A stretch of DNA of 64,000 bases from Salinicoccus sp. YB14-2 (lineage in GTDB: Bacteria > Bacillota > Bacilli > Staphylococcales > Salinicoccaceae), in contig NZ_LFKO01000001.1 of NCBI RefSeq assembly GCF_001265075.1, forward strand, positions 249,527-313,526. Reading direction: 5' to 3'. The position numbers were made by a program, and so were the translations under genes. Of this stretch, positions 39,117 to 46,048 are shown one piece after another (position 1 is the first letter of the stretch; the number at the start of each line of letters is the position of its first letter). The notes beneath the pieces were generated by a model that worked only from the letters and a program-made list of their open reading frames with translations, searched no databases and had not been told where the DNA came from.

Positions 39117-39668
39117 ATGAAGAAAGCACTTTTAGTCATCGACTACTCTTACGACTTTGTAGCACTGGACGGAAAATTGACTGCGGGGGCACCTGCGATT
39201 GCTCTCGAAAGCAGTATTACAGACAAAATTGATGCAGCAGATAAAAATGGCGAGAATATATTTTTCATGATGGATTTGCATTATGAAAACGATACGCATC
39301 ATCCGGAACATAAGCTGTTCCCGCCGCACAACATTGCGGGGACGCCCGGCCGTGAACTTTACGGGAAGGTTTTGGAGAAGTATAAGGAAATCGAAGGCCA
39401 GGATAATGTGTTCTTCCTGGATAAGACACGCTACAGTGCGTTCAGCGGCACGCCGCTCCATCACCTGCTGCAGGAACGCGGCATCGATACCGTCGTTCTG
39501 ACCGGTGTGGTGACGGATATCTGCATCATGCATACTGCCGTCGACGCCTACAATTCAGGCTACGGCATCATCGTGCCGGAATCATGTGTCGCATCGTTCA
39601 ACCCCGACGGCCACAAGGTGAGCCTGGAGCACTTTAAAAATACTTTAGGTGCAACAGTTGAACCATAG
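39117..39668 (+). CDS. pncA: Nicotinamidase (cysteine hydrolase)
   Basis: 183 residues. The catalytic triad is Asp9 (VIDYSYDF), Lys103 (DKTRYSAF) and Cys136 (VVTDICIMHT). Metal ligands typical of nicotinamidases appear as Asp53 and His55 (MMDLHYEN) and His71. It would hydrolyse nicotinamide to nicotinate, the substrate of PncB encoded divergently. The family also contains isochorismatase-like enzymes; the metal site and the neighbours favour nicotinamidase. Confidence 0.82.
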   Translation: MKKALLVIDYSYDFVALDGKLTAGAPAIALESSITDKIDAADKNGENIFFMMDLHYENDTHHPEHKLFPPHNIAGTPGRELYGKVLEKYKEIEGQDNVFFLDKTRYSAFSGTPLHHLLQERGIDTVVLTGVVTDICIMHTAVDAYNSGYGIIVPESCVASFNPDGHKVSLEHFKNTLGATVEP

Positions 39669-39726
39669 CAAGTGCAGGTTTCTAATGTTAAAATAAAATT
39701 ATCATACATTGAAAAGGAGTTTCATA

Positions 39727-40647
39727 ATGGCAGTTAAAATTTTTGGACATCAAAATCCGGATACGGACACAATCACTTCTGCGATCGTACTTGCAGATAT
39801 TGAAACTAAATTGGGCAACGACGTAGTTGCCACGCGTCTTGGCGAAGTCAATGCAGAAACACAATATGCACTGGATCATTTCAATGTCAGCGCACCTGAG
39901 CAGATTGAAAAAGTCGGCGAAGACGATGACGTTATCCTGGTCGATCATAATGAATTCCAGCAGTCCGCTGAAAACATCGGACAGGCAAATATTTTAAAAG
40001 TTGTGGACCACCACCGTATTGCAAACTTCCAGACAGAATCACCACTCTACTACAGAGCGGAACCTGTCGGGTGTACAGCAACGATTCTCCACAAAATGTA
40101 TAAGGAAAATGACTTGGAAATCAGCCGTGAAATGGCCGGACTCATGTTATCTGCAATCATTTCCGATACACTGCTTTATAAATCACCGACGACGACAGAT
40201 GAAGACGTCGCAGCAGGGGAAGCACTACAGACAATCGCCGAAGTTAATCCTGAGGAGTACGGCATTGAAATGCTGAAAGCAGGCGCTTCAACTAAAGAAA
40301 AATCTGCTGAAGCACTGATTACAGGTGATGCGAAATCATTCGAGATGGGACCTAAGACTACCCGCATTGCACAGATCAACGTTGTTGATGTGGACGAGGT
40401 GCTGGCCCGCAAAGCAGAATTGACCAAAGTGGTGGAAAAAGAAATAGAAGCTGAAGGCTATGACCTGTTCGTACTCGTCATCACAAACATTTTGGAATCA
40501 GATTCAACAGTCATCGCACTCGGAGCAGATGCCAGCGCCGTTGAAAAAGCATTCGACGTATCACTCGATGAGGATACGGCATTATTAGAAGGTGTCGTTT
40601 CCCGTAAAAAACAAGTCGTGCCGAACATTACAAAGGCACTCGGATAA
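39727..40647 (+). CDS. ppaC: Manganese-dependent inorganic pyrophosphatase (family II)
   Basis: 306 residues. DHH-family motifs are FGHQNPDTDTI (first metal site), LVDHNEF, and VVDHHRIANF; the C-terminal DHHA2 domain has SRKKQVVPNI. It hydrolyses pyrophosphate with Mn or Co. The ATG at 39727 follows AAAAGGAG; a start six codons earlier is less likely. It has a terminator hairpin about 40 bp after the stop. Confidence 0.95.
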   Translation: MAVKIFGHQNPDTDTITSAIVLADIETKLGNDVVATRLGEVNAETQYALDHFNVSAPEQIEKVGEDDDVILVDHNEFQQSAENIGQANILKVVDHHRIANFQTESPLYYRAEPVGCTATILHKMYKENDLEISREMAGLMLSAIISDTLLYKSPTTTDEDVAAGEALQTIAEVNPEEYGIEMLKAGASTKEKSAEALITGDAKSFEMGPKTTRIAQINVVDVDEVLARKAELTKVVEKEIEAEGYDLFVLVITNILESDSTVIALGADASAVEKAFDVSLDEDTALLEGVVSRKKQVVPNITKALG

Positions 40648-40686
40648 GAGAATTTCGAGTTTTGGAGTTTGATTTGGATTAGAAGT

Positions 40687-40727
40687 CCGGACAGAACTTG
40701 GCAATTGCCATTTCTGTCCGTTTTTTT
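40687..40727 (+). terminator. Terminator of ppaC
   Basis: CCGGACAGAA/TTCTGTCCG stem containing an inner TGGCAATTGCCA palindrome, followed by seven T. The right arm TTCTGTCCG recurs at 40762-40770, exactly 50 bp further on. Confidence 0.8.
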
Positions 40728-40842
40728 ATGTGAATTTGGGATGGAAATGTGTTTCACGCTATTCTGTCCGGATTTTGGAGTTGATTTAGGATGGAAATGA
40801 TCTCAGACCTGATCCTGCCCGGGCGCTGCCGCTGGTCTTTTG

Positions 40843-41301
40843 CGTAAGCTTCGAGTGATTCCGGCCGGAGCTTACGATTTCAGCATCGATATTCGTAAGC
40901 TTCGAGTGATTCCGGCCGGAGCTTACGATTTCAGCATCGATATTCGTAAGCTTCGAGTGATTCCGGCCGGAGCTTACGGTTTCGGCATCGTTATTCGTAA
41001 GCTTTGAGTGATTTCCGCCGGAGCTTACGATTTCGGCAGCAATATTCGTAAGCTTCGAGTGATTCCGGCCGGAGCTTACGATTTCGGCAGCAATATTCGT
41101 AAGCTTTGAGTGATTTCCGCCGGAGCTTACGATTTCGGCAGCAATATTCGTAAGCTTCGAGAGATTTCCGCCGGAGCTTACGATTTCGGCAGCAATATTC
41201 GTAAGCTTCGAGTGATTCCGGCCGGAGCTTACGATTTCGGCATCGATATTCGTAAGCTTCGAGAAATCCCCGCCGGAACTTGCGGTTTCAACAGCAACAG
41301 A
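40843..41301. repeat. Palindromic tandem repeat, family B: 9 units of 51 bp
   Basis: Units begin with CGTAAGCTT at 40843, 40894, 40945, 40996, 41047, 41098, 41149, 41200 and 41251, all exactly 51 bp apart. Each has its reverse complement AGCTTACG 26 bp after the start, and most carry CCGGCCGG or CCGCCGG in the loop. A linker like ATTTCGGCAGCAATATT follows. The last unit is degraded. It lies between the ends of two convergent genes. The divisible-by-3 period leaves long frames open on both strands that are probably not genes. Confidence 0.95.
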
Positions 41302-41492
41302 CCAGCCACACATCTCCCGGCAGCTCTTCACCCACAACAGAGTCTCCCTGAAACGACAAAAAAAGAAGCCGGTGTCCGGCTTCTTTTCTACATTGGAAGG
41401 CTATTTCCAAATAATAGTTGAAAGAATGAAAAAATGGTATGTCAATAATATAACATCAATTGTCAGAAAAAACAATCTATTTTAAAAAGTTT

Positions 41493-41780
41493 TTATTTTT
41501 CCATAATCCTGCTTAAAACACTGGTTCTTCCTGCCTGCAGCTTTTCCTCTGAACATTCTCCTGAAATCTCATATTCATAGTTTTCCATGGCATTGCTGAA
41601 GGACACTTCATCTATGTAATTTGTCAGCCCGGCCTCTTCAAAACAGGACGGATGGACAGTGACTTGCAAAGTGTGATCGACGATGACTCTTTCTGTATCG
41701 CTCGTCTCGGGTGCAAGTGGTAAAACAAATATTAAAACCACAGCTGCCAATAAAATGATTAATACGATTAACTTCTTCAT
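41493..41780 (-). CDS. Small secreted or membrane-anchored protein
   Basis: 95 residues. LIVLIILLAAVVLIFVLPL at the start is a signal anchor. The exported part has two Cys (HPSCFEE and SGECSEE) that could form a disulfide. AAAGGTGA precedes the ATG. I recognise no family. It stands alone between the repeat array and the yolD-like gene. Confidence 0.6.
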   Translation of the reverse strand: MKKLIVLIILLAAVVLIFVLPLAPETSDTERVIVDHTLQVTVHPSCFEEAGLTNYIDEVSFSNAMENYEYEISGECSEEKLQAGRTSVLSRIMEK

Positions 41781-41850
41781 ACCGTCACCTTTTTCTGATT
41801 GCTACGTTTATTTTAACATGATTTTTCTATAGGTAAATAAAACCCGCCTC

Positions 41851-41879
41851 TTGATTAAACGAACGTATGTTCGTATAAT
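41851..41879 (+). promoter_or_regulatory. SOS promoter with LexA box, yolD-like gene
   Basis: TTGATT (41851-41856), a 17-bp spacer and TATAAT (41874-41879) make a near-consensus sigma-A promoter. The spacer contains CGAACGTATGTTCG (41860-41873), a perfect match to the Gram-positive LexA box CGAAC-N4-GTTCG. Bound LexA would cover the promoter. Confidence 0.9.
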
Positions 41880-41916
41880 ATAGTTACTTGGAAAATATGA
41901 AAGAGAGGAGATTGCT

Positions 41917-42294
41917 ATGGATTATCGTGATATGCCGAGAGAATCACTGAATTCAAATATTCCACAAGGCCGTGGCATGATTAAGTGGGCGCCGTTTGCC
42001 ACGATGCCGGAACAATTTGAAAATGTCCGGAAACTGCAGGAAGATCAGGTGAAGATTGAGCGTCCCGAGTTGTCTGATGACCGTCTGGATGAAATCGACC
42101 GCACATTAAAAAAAGCACTTGCCTTAAAAAGACAAGTGCGGATTGAATATTATTATGACGGCCACCGTTTTTCCGTGCGCCTGAAAATCATCTCTGTCGA
42201 TATATGGAGCATGATCGTCGTCGGACAGAAAAATGATGACGAAGAAATGGTTTTCATCTCTTTCATAGATATTTTAAATATTATTATGCTATGA
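41917..42294 (+). CDS. YolD-like protein under LexA control
   Basis: 125 residues. GMIKWAPFATMPEQFENVR near residue 20 is the YolD family signature. Family members normally precede or accompany a Y-family DNA polymerase (UvrX/PolIV-like); no polymerase follows here. The LexA box in its promoter supports an SOS role. The 3' end overlaps the convergent folD-like gene by 6 bp. GAGAGGAG precedes the ATG. Confidence 0.85.
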   Translation: MDYRDMPRESLNSNIPQGRGMIKWAPFATMPEQFENVRKLQEDQVKIERPELSDDRLDEIDRTLKKALALKRQVRIEYYYDGHRFSVRLKIISVDIWSMIVVGQKNDDEEMVFISFIDILNIIML

Positions 42295-43170
42295 CAACTG
42301 CTTGTCGAGGAACAGCACCGGCTCTTTCTGATAGTCAGTCGCAAGCATCAGGTGATATGCAAGAACAGTCGTTGTGATTGCACCAATTCCGCCAGGAACC
42401 GGCGTGATATATGATGTTTTATCTTTCACTGCGTCATAGTTAACGTCCCCGACAAGCTTACCTTCATCATTGAAGTTGATACCCACATCGACAACGATTG
42501 CACCCTCTTTTACGTGCGCCTCATCAATCAGGTTCACAGCACCTGCAGCACTGACGATGATATCTGCATTTTCACATCTTGCTTTCAGATCATCCGTGTA
42601 CAGGTTACATGTCGTCACTGTCGCTTCCTGGTTCATCATCAGGATGGACAGCGGCTTGCCGACAACGGCACTTGCCCCGACAACCGTTACATTTTTACCT
42701 TTTAAGTCGATATCATAAAACTTCAGCATTTCCATCACCGCAGCCGGTGTACACGGCTCAAGACGATTTTCTTCTTTGGTGATGAGTTTGCCCAGGTTAT
42801 CCGGTGTCATGCCGTCGATATCTTTGACCGGGTTCATGATTTCAACTACACGCTTCATATCAATATGTTTTGGAATGGGCTGAAGCAGCAGAATACCATT
42901 AATGTCATAGTCTTCATTGATTTCTCTGAAACGGCTCAGGAAGGCTCTTGCCGAAACGTCATTCGGGAAAGAGAAACGCTCCGTCTCAATACCCAATTTT
43001 TCAAATCGTTTAACTGCCGCATTTTCATAAGAAATCGAATCGGAAAGATCGCCCACTCTGACAAAAGCGACTTTAGGCGTAATGCCGAGAGCATGTGATT
43101 TCTCGACAACTTCTCTGATTTCTTCTGATAGATGAGCGGCTACCTTCTTACCATCCAGTATTGTAGTCAT
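42289..43170 (-). CDS. folD: FolD-like methylenetetrahydrofolate dehydrogenase, atypical active site
   Basis: 293 residues with the full FolD layout: DGKKVAAHL, KDIDGMTPDNLGKL, CTPAAVMEML, VVGASAVVGKP and TPVPGGIGAITT. In bifunctional FolD a Tyr is followed four residues later by the catalytic Lys (SYVxxK); here SYENAAVK has Ala at that place and Lys two residues later. The usual DGILVQLPLP reads NGILLLQPIP, shifting or losing the conserved Gln. This resembles an alternative FolD branch I recall from clostridia. The dehydrogenase function is likely; the cyclohydrolase function is uncertain. Confidence 0.85.
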   Translation of the reverse strand: MTTILDGKKVAAHLSEEIREVVEKSHALGITPKVAFVRVGDLSDSISYENAAVKRFEKLGIETERFSFPNDVSARAFLSRFREINEDYDINGILLLQPIPKHIDMKRVVEIMNPVKDIDGMTPDNLGKLITKEENRLEPCTPAAVMEMLKFYDIDLKGKNVTVVGASAVVGKPLSILMMNQEATVTTCNLYTDDLKARCENADIIVSAAGAVNLIDEAHVKEGAIVVDVGINFNDEGKLVGDVNYDAVKDKTSYITPVPGGIGAITTTVLAYHLMLATDYQKEPVLFLDKQLS

Positions 43171-43292
43171 TTTTAGTACTCCTTTTTCAATCGTTATTTT
43201 AAGTTAATTGTATCATATATATACAACATTCATATCAAAAACCATAGAGCTGGGACAACTTTCGGCTCAGCCGGGTTTTATTCATAAAAAAA

Positions 43293-43324
43293 GATACAAA
43301 ATCTAAATATTTAGACTTTGTACC
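43293..43324 (-). terminator. Terminator of rpmG
   Basis: GATACAAAATCTAAAT and its near-perfect complement form a long stem, followed by seven T on the minus strand. Downstream of it, 43240-43275 carries a ctgggacaa-type stretch like short intergenic repeats known in staphylococci. Confidence 0.8.
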
Positions 43325-43335
43325 TTCCAAAGTGA

Positions 43336-43485
43336 TTACTTTGTTTCACGGTGTAACGTGTATTTGTTTGATCTTGGGCAATATTTGTTCATTTCAATAC
43401 GCTCAGGATTGTTTCTTTTGTTTTTAGTTGAAATGTAGTTTCGGTCACCACATTCTGTACATGCTAAAGTAACATTTACTCTCAT
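43336..43485 (-). CDS. rpmG: 50S ribosomal protein L33
   Basis: 49 residues, too short for many ORF callers. [18 protein letters not shown] and a tail LHRETK match staphylococcal L33 almost throughout. The first Cys pair (C9, C12) is present, but the second pair is reduced to one Cys ([10 protein letters not shown]), as in S. aureus, so zinc binding is doubtful. GGAGGG precedes the ATG. Its leader from the promoter at 43608-43636 can fold into a three-way junction. Confidence 0.96.
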   Translation of the reverse strand: MRVNVTLACTECGDRNYISTKNKRNNPERIEMNKYCPRSNKYTLHRETK

Positions 43486-43514
43486 CAATATTCCCTCCTA
43501 TATAGTTATTTAAC

Positions 43515-43595
43515 GTGAGGTCTGTCTCCTAATCAACTGGCCAGTTGATCATCCAGAACGCTGGATGATTGGTATATTTTTAAGACCCTCATTTT
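43515..43595 (-). promoter_or_regulatory. Structured rpmG leader, candidate three-way junction
   Basis: Read on the minus strand: an outer stem GAGG(G)TCT/AGACCTC, then hairpin CATCCAG-cgtt-CTGGATG (43550-43567), then an 18-bp perfect palindrome ATCAACTGGCCAGTTGAT (43532-43549), then the SD GGAGGG. There is no T-run, so control, if any, would be on translation or RNA stability. I know of no described L33 leader motif of this form. Confidence 0.55.
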
Positions 43596-43607
43596 AGTCA
43601 CCAATCT

Positions 43608-43636
43608 ATTCTACATTCTTTATAATAATTTTTCAA
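43608..43636 (-). promoter_or_regulatory. Sigma-A promoter of rpmG
   Basis: On the minus strand TTGAAA (43631-43636), a 17-bp spacer and TAGAAT (43608-43613). It predicts a leader of about 115 nt. Confidence 0.65.
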
Positions 43637-43667
43637 CTGATAATATTAATATTTTTATAAATAAAGA

Positions 43668-43696
43668 TTGATTAATCGTAACTATTACGATATACT
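43668..43696 (+). promoter_or_regulatory. Zur-box promoter of the zinc-binding lipoprotein gene
   Basis: TTGATT (43668-43673), a 17-bp spacer and TATACT (43691-43696). The spacer holds ATCGTAA-CTA-TTACGAT (43675-43691), a perfect 7-3-7 palindrome matching the Firmicute Zur box (ATCGTAATnATTACGAT-like). A second partial site, CGTAATCATT, follows near 43704. Confidence 0.85.
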
Positions 43697-43736
43697 TTTA
43701 AAACGTAATCATTCTTATTTAAAGGAGCCCTACATA

Positions 43737-44696
43737 GTGAACAATTTTTTTAAAGTGCTGACACCGATTGTACTCTTGATATTCCTTGCCGCATGCAGTG
43801 ATGAAGACGGCGGAAATCAGCAAGACAGTGAAAATATTGAAATTTATACAACCGTTTTTCCATTGAAAAGCTTTGCAGAACAAATTGGCGGTGACAGCGT
43901 CGACGCAAATACCATCTATCCTAAAGGTGTCGATGTCCATACTTACGAACCCACCCAGAAAGATATGATTGACTTTGCCGAAGGCGATCTCTTCATATAT
44001 ACATCGGACGCGTTCGATCCGGTTGCCGGCAGCATCAAAAATGCCGTAGGCGAACACAGCGAATTTCTGCCGGCTGCTGATAATATTTCAGAAGATGAAC
44101 TGATGGAACATGACCACGAAAACGACGAACATGAAGCGCACGAACACGACGAACATGGGCATGAACATGACCATGGCGCCACCGACCCGCACGTCTGGCT
44201 GGACCCGGTCCTTGCACAGTCAATGGCCGAACAGATTAAAGATAAGCTCATTGAACTCAACCCGGACGAAGCATCGACTTATGAAGAGAACTATGAAACG
44301 CTCGCAGCCGATCTCGGCGCTCTCGATGAGGAATTCACACAGGTAACAGAAGACACATCGCGTGACAACATTTATATTTCCCATGAATCCATCGGCTACC
44401 TTGCCGAGAGATACCATTTCGAACAAGTCGCAATCAACGGATTGAACAATGACGAACCCAGCCAGCAGGATTTGACTGAAATCGTCGACAGCATCGAAGA
44501 ACAGAACATCAAATATATACTACATGAGCAGAATGTCACATCAAACATTACTGACACCATCCAGAACTCGACGGACACAGAACCGCTTGAATTCCACAAC
44601 CTCTCGGTGCTGATGGACGAAGATGATGAGGATTCCACTTACCAGTCCATCATGCGTGAAAATATTGCTGTGCTCGACAAAGCCCTGAACGATTAA
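43737..44696 (+). CDS. Zinc ABC transporter substrate-binding lipoprotein (ZnuA/AdcA family)
   Basis: 319 residues from a GTG at 43737 with AAAGGAG nine bases upstream. The lipobox is LAAC (Cys 20). Cluster A-I features are the metal-site segments GVDVHTYEPTQKDM, DPHVWLDP and a C-terminal HNLSVLMDEDD. A His/Glu/Asp-rich loop (about residues 122-145, many His) is the flexible zinc-collecting loop of zinc, not manganese, binding members. No permease or ATPase gene is nearby, so it must share a transporter encoded elsewhere. A Zur box sits in its promoter. Confidence 0.9.
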   Translation: MNNFFKVLTPIVLLIFLAACSDEDGGNQQDSENIEIYTTVFPLKSFAEQIGGDSVDANTIYPKGVDVHTYEPTQKDMIDFAEGDLFIYTSDAFDPVAGSIKNAVGEHSEFLPAADNISEDELMEHDHENDEHEAHEHDEHGHEHDHGATDPHVWLDPVLAQSMAEQIKDKLIELNPDEASTYEENYETLAADLGALDEEFTQVTEDTSRDNIYISHESIGYLAERYHFEQVAINGLNNDEPSQQDLTEIVDSIEEQNIKYILHEQNVTSNITDTIQNSTDTEPLEFHNLSVLMDEDDEDSTYQSIMRENIAVLDKALND

Positions 44697-44700
44697 TAAA

Positions 44701-44754
44701 GAAAACCGTACGCTGAAGTGATATCCTCTCACTCCAGCGTACGGTTTTCTTTTT
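44701..44754. terminator. Bidirectional terminator after the zinc-binding protein gene
   Basis: GAAAACCGTACGCTG pairs with CAGCGTACGGTTTTC; T-run TTTTT on the plus side and A-rich flank on the other. It also ends the small membrane gene that converges on it. Confidence 0.88.
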
Positions 44755-44929
44755 ATTGATTGAATTTAAGTCCTTCCCTTTTCAGCTGCTCTGTGAATTC
44801 TTTGATTTCATCCACATCTTTTTTCAAAAGGAATACGATAATTGCAATGCTGACGGCCAAAACAGCCAGTCCGATGATGAATAATTTGAACACTAATCCA
44901 ATCAAACCTTTAATAAAATCCCACATCAT
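44753..44929 (-). CDS. Small single-span membrane protein, 58 aa
   Basis: Hydrophobic segment about residues 7-37 (LIGLVFKLFIIGLAVLAVSI), then a charged helical tail (KKDVDEIKEFTEQLKREGL). GGGGAGG lies seven bases before the first of two ATGs. Too short for the usual length cut-off, but RBS, composition and terminator support it. The function is unknown. Confidence 0.65.
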   Translation of the reverse strand: MMWDFIKGLIGLVFKLFIIGLAVLAVSIAIIVFLLKKDVDEIKEFTEQLKREGLKFNQ

Positions 44930-45009
44930 TAAAAGCCTCCCCTATAAATATTAAATTTGTAAAGATAATGTAAATAAATTGTAGACATTTGTTCGAATTA
45001 GAGGTAAAA

Positions 45010-45082
45010 TATAAATAGTTACATAGATATTTCCTAATATATCTACCTGCACTTTTTTCCTAAGAGAGTGCAGGCTTTTTTA
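45010..45082 (+). ncRNA. Possible short RNA or orphan attenuator
   Basis: A plus-strand terminator (CCTGCACT/AGTGCAGG, 45046-45074, then CTTTTTT) is not preceded by any plus-strand gene after the terminator at 44754. Just before it AGATAT/ATATCT can form another hairpin, and TTGTTC plus a TATAAA-like hexamer lie near 44989-45015. A transcript of about 60-70 nt would fit. Evidence is structural only. Confidence 0.3.
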
Positions 45083-45088
45083 TGTCCA

Positions 45089-45487
45089 TTACCCTTCAAT
45101 CACTTTGAAATAAACGTTTCTTACCCTCGGTCCATCGAACTCCGCAAAATACAGGCTCTGCCATGTACCGTAAATAATTTCACCGTCGTGTACGATGAGT
45201 GTTTCACCCGCGCCGACAAGTGATGATTTCATATGCGAGTCCGAATTTCCTTCCGCATGCTGATATTCTTTTTTATTATCAAAGGTTTTTTCCATACCGT
45301 AAACAAGATCTCTAGTGACGTCCGGATCTGCATTTTCATTAATTGTGATACCGGCAGTCGTATGGGGCGTATAAACTGCGATGATGCCATCCGTAATCCC
45401 ACTTTTCTGCAGCGCTTCTGTCGCCAGGTGGTCAATATTCACGAAAGTGTTCCTTGCGGCTGTTTCAACACTGAAAGTAAAAAGCAT
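45089..45487 (-). CDS. yjbQ: YjbQ family protein (UPF0047)
   Basis: 132 residues. YTPHTTAGITINENADPDV and EGNSDSHMKSSLVG are the conserved blocks of YjbQ, with His residues at a likely metal or phosphate site. Members have been reported to have weak thiamine-phosphate synthase activity, but the true role is unsettled. Single gene. Confidence 0.88.
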   Translation of the reverse strand: MLFTFSVETAARNTFVNIDHLATEALQKSGITDGIIAVYTPHTTAGITINENADPDVTRDLVYGMEKTFDNKKEYQHAEGNSDSHMKSSLVGAGETLIVHDGEIIYGTWQSLYFAEFDGPRVRNVYFKVIEG

Positions 45488-45559
45488 TTCGGCCTCCTCA
45501 ATTAGAAATAATCTATTCGGGTATAATAATACTAGAATATTTAAAAGGAGTGTACTAAC

Positions 45560-45976
45560 TTGGCTTATACTATGAATGATTATCCAGACTCATTAAAAAA
45601 TCTGGAACGTTTGGAACGAAGAAAAGCGATCGACATCATCAATGCGATGCTTGAAGACGGCTATGATGAGAACCGTGCGATTCCAATCGGCACTGAACAG
45701 GCACAGGATTGGTACAAAAGTGCATCAGATGACGACCTGAAGAAGTTGGAGAATAAAGATCTCCAAAAGCATGATGACGATGACGACAGCCGCGGTCCGG
45801 AACTGATTGATAATGATGTCGAGGTATACTATGAAGAAGATGAATGGAAAGTGAAAACCGTCGGCGCCAAGCAGGCGAGCGCGACTTATGATAAAAAGCA
45901 AGATGCTGAAAAGAGAGCGAAGGAAATCGCAGACAATCGCGGGACAGACGTAAAAGTGCATAATAAGAATGATTAA
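45560..45976 (+). CDS. DUF2188-like acidic protein
   Basis: 138 residues from a TTG with AAAGGAG eight bases upstream. The N-terminal part (RRKAIDIINAMLEDGYDENRAIPIGTEQAQDW) is a helical module often found with DUF2188. The C-terminal WKVKTVGAKQASATYDKKQDAEKRAKEIADN is DUF2188 itself, a small beta-alpha domain. An Asp-rich linker joins them. The role is unknown. Confidence 0.75.
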   Translation: MAYTMNDYPDSLKNLERLERRKAIDIINAMLEDGYDENRAIPIGTEQAQDWYKSASDDDLKKLENKDLQKHDDDDDSRGPELIDNDVEVYYEEDEWKVKTVGAKQASATYDKKQDAEKRAKEIADNRGTDVKVHNKND

Positions 45977-45978
45977 TA

Positions 45979-46006
45979 AAAAGCACTCATTTCTGAGTGC
46001 TTTTTT
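45979..46006. terminator. Bidirectional terminator
   Basis: Perfect stem AAAAGCACTCA/TGAGTGCTTTT with a 4-base loop, T-run on the plus side and A-run on the other. Confidence 0.85.
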
Positions 46007-46048
46007 GTAAGCGTTTGAGGGATAATAATATTTATGACTTGATGGCTA

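Noticed and set aside
40843-41301. Possible CRISPR array
   Set aside because: The 51-bp units are contiguous and nearly identical; there are no unique spacers and no cas genes in the window.
40786-41337. Long repetitive frame on the minus strand (183 residues of a 17-residue repeat) and a matching plus-strand frame at 41110-41421
   Set aside because: These frames exist because the 51-bp DNA repeat is divisible by three; no RBS, no folded-domain pattern, and both strands are open over the same repeats.
43240-43275. Staphylococcal-style intergenic repeat (ctgggacaa core)
   Set aside because: Only one copy was noticed in this window, so I did not call it a repeat; a genome-wide search would be needed.
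44110-44346. Met/Thr-rich plus-strand frame inside the zinc-binding protein gene
   Set aside because: It is a shadow of the His-rich coding region in another frame.
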